From assembly GCF_018437505.1 (NCBI RefSeq), contig NZ_CP072467.1:2666001-2730000 (forward strand): 64,000 nt of DNA, read 5' to 3'. Source of the DNA: Spiractinospora alimapuensis. GTDB lineage: Bacteria; Actinomycetota; Actinomycetes; Streptosporangiales; Streptosporangiaceae. This document shows positions 62,695 through 64,000 of this stretch, in pieces. The position numbers and the translations under genes are program-made. Position 1 is the first letter of the stretch; every line of letters begins with the position of its first letter. Under the pieces are notes generated by a model. The model worked only from the letters and a program-made list of their open reading frames with translations, did not search any database and was not told the DNA's origin.

Positions 62695-64000
62695 ATGGCC
62701 CCCCAACCCCCGTCTCCGGAGGAGATCCGGACCGCGCTCCGCGTGCTGCGCTACGCGCGGGACAGCCCCGACGCCCCCGAGATGGCGGCCGTCCACACCG
62801 CGTGCGCCCACACACACCGCGCGGCCAAGAAGCAGCGCACGGAACAGCGGCGTGCCGCCCAGCGGGACGCCGACGACCAGATCCGTGCCGCCGCCGAACG
62901 TCACCGGTCACAGAATCCGACCGCCGAACCCGGGACTCCCCCGATCACCACCGTGGTGGGAACCCTGTCGTCGCCACAGCCGTGCTACGTGTGCCGCCAG
63001 CGGTACCGGGACGTGGCGTCGGACTACCACCGACTGTGTCCGGGCTGCGCCTCGGTGAACCGGGACCGCCGCTACGCACGGTGTGACCTGCGGGGACGAC
63101 ACGCCCTGGTGACCGGGGGACGCGTGAAAATCGGATTCCACACCGCGCTGAAGCTGTTGCGCGACGGGGCGCGGGTGACCGTGACCACGCGCTTTCCGCG
63201 TGACGCGGCGCGCCGGTACGCGGCGGTGTCCGACAGCGAGACGTCGCTCCCCCGGCTCCGGGTCGTCGAGGCCGACTTCCTGAACCTACGCGCCGTCGCC
63301 GCGCTCCTCGACGACGTACGCGAGCACCAGCCGCACCTCGACATCCTGGTCAACAACGCGGCCCAGACGATCCGGCGGCCCACCGCCTACCACCGGGAGG
63401 TGCTGGCGGCGGAGCGACTGCCGTTGACCGGATCCGCGGCCACGGTCGAGGTGCACACCGCCCCGGTCGGGGACGGCGCCAACACTCTGGAACTCACCCG
63501 TGGTGGAGCACTCGCCGCGCTCCCGCCCACGGCCGCGGATCTCTTCCCCTCCGGTGCGGTCGACGAGAACGGCGAGCCACTCGACCTGCGCTCGACCAAC
63601 AGTTGGCGGCTCCGGCTGCACCAGGTGAACCCGGCGGAGTGGCTCGAGTGTCACCTCGTGAACGCCTTCGTCCCGTTCCTGCTGACCGGCCAGCTCCGGG
63701 AGCTGATGGAGGCGTCACCCGCTCCCGACCGGTACGTCGTGCAGGTGTCGGCGATGGAGGGCCGGTTCGACCGGTGGCACAAGCCGCCGTTCCACCCCCA
63801 CACCAACATGGCCAAGGCCGGGCTGAACATGCTCACCCGCACCGCCGCGGCCGACTACGCCGAATCCGGCATCTTCATGAACGCCGTGGACACCGGCTGG
63901 GTCACCGACGAGAACCCCCACCCCATCCGGCGGCACCTCCGCGCGAACGGATTCCGACCCCCGCTGGACGCGGTGGACGGAGCCGCCCGCGTGTACGACC
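62695..64000 (+). CDS. SDR-family protein with N-terminal zinc ribbon (3' end outside)
   Basis: The first 435 residues are visible; the gene leaves the window. A helical, charged N-terminus (1-85) is followed by a zinc ribbon with PCYVCRQRY and LCPGCASVN, then an SDR Rossmann domain starting ALVTGGRVKIGFHTALKLL, with VVEADFLNLRAV, DILVNNAAQT and VVQVSAMEG. The usual Tyr-x3-Lys reads T-N-M-A-K, so the catalytic Tyr is missing though Lys is kept. The ATG has GGAAGGGA upstream. The combination is unusual and the reaction is unknown. Confidence 0.82.
   Translation, partial: MAPQPPSPEEIRTALRVLRYARDSPDAPEMAAVHTACAHTHRAAKKQRTEQRRAAQRDADDQIRAAAERHRSQNPTAEPGTPPITTVVGTLSSPQPCYVCRQRYRDVASDYHRLCPGCASVNRDRRYARCDLRGRHALVTGGRVKIGFHTALKLLRDGARVTVTTRFPRDAARRYAAVSDSETSLPRLRVVEADFLNLRAVAALLDDVREHQPHLDILVNNAAQTIRRPTAYHREVLAAERLPLTGSAATVEVHTAPVGDGANTLELTRGGALAALPPTAADLFPSGAVDENGEPLDLRSTNSWRLRLHQVNPAEWLECHLVNAFVPFLLTGQLRELMEASPAPDRYVVQVSAMEGRFDRWHKPPFHPHTNMAKAGLNMLTRTAAADYAESGIFMNAVDTGWVTDENPHPIRRHLRANGFRPPLDAVDGAARVYD

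Overview
The window is a 64 kb piece of a very GC-rich actinomycete chromosome. GTG starts, GGAGG-type ribosome sites, mtrAB-lpqB, whiB, coenzyme F420 genes and many XRE/DUF397/ATP-binding cassettes point to a filamentous member such as the Nocardiopsaceae; this genus-level placing is inference. There is no rRNA, tRNA, CRISPR array, phage block or recognisable transposase.

Layout. (1) 0-8.8 kb: a leftward core block of mtrA-mtrB-lpqB, a ComF-type protein, hpf and a partial secA, in the order known from Mycobacterium tuberculosis. (2) 9.2-17.6 kb: a rightward operon (membrane protein, DUF4129, DUF4350, MoxR ATPase, DUF58), then divergent SpoIIM-like and RDD genes and an SH3-like gene. A decayed XRE/DUF397/ATP-binding cassette sits inside this otherwise conserved cluster. 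(3) 18.2-29.3 kb: two different S-adenosylhomocysteine hydrolases in tandem, a MerR regulator, a membrane-anchored Ser/Thr kinase, a Trm112-like protein, manB, DUF3499, a metallopeptidase-like protein, a 1.3 kb gene-free stretch with diverged repeats, a possible structured small RNA convergent with whiB, whiB itself and a repeat-rich membrane protein. (4) 29.5-38.6 kb: the F420 genes fbiA-fbiB and fbiC, with a small PadR-linked operon and a frameshifted Na+/H+ antiporter between them. (5) 38.6-44.3 kb: an accessory stretch with methyltransferases, a GNAT protein, a NUDIX hydrolase, an intact XRE/DUF397/ATP-binding cassette, small Cys-rich proteins and short palindromic repeats. (6) 44.3-61.3 kb: envelope glycan genes. 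They comprise a flippase-like protein, GT4, a polyprenyl-phosphate-type GT2 with a GT-C membrane protein, an LCP ligase, a UDP-sugar dehydrogenase, and a leftward cluster with an ABC-2 exporter, a LicC-like cytidylyltransferase, a glycerol-1-phosphate-dehydrogenase-like enzyme, a CDP-alcohol phosphotransferase, another GT2 and a secreted SGNH hydrolase. (7) 61.7-64 kb: a glycerophosphodiesterase-like gene and a partial zinc-ribbon SDR.

Together the last two regions look like synthesis, export and wall attachment of a phosphopolyol-containing glycopolymer. The most unusual signals are the glycerol-1-phosphate/CDP-polyol operon, the three states (intact, collapsed, scar) of the XRE/DUF397/ATP-binding cassette with shared flanking repeats, the possible RNA opposite whiB, and the single-base frameshift in the antiporter.
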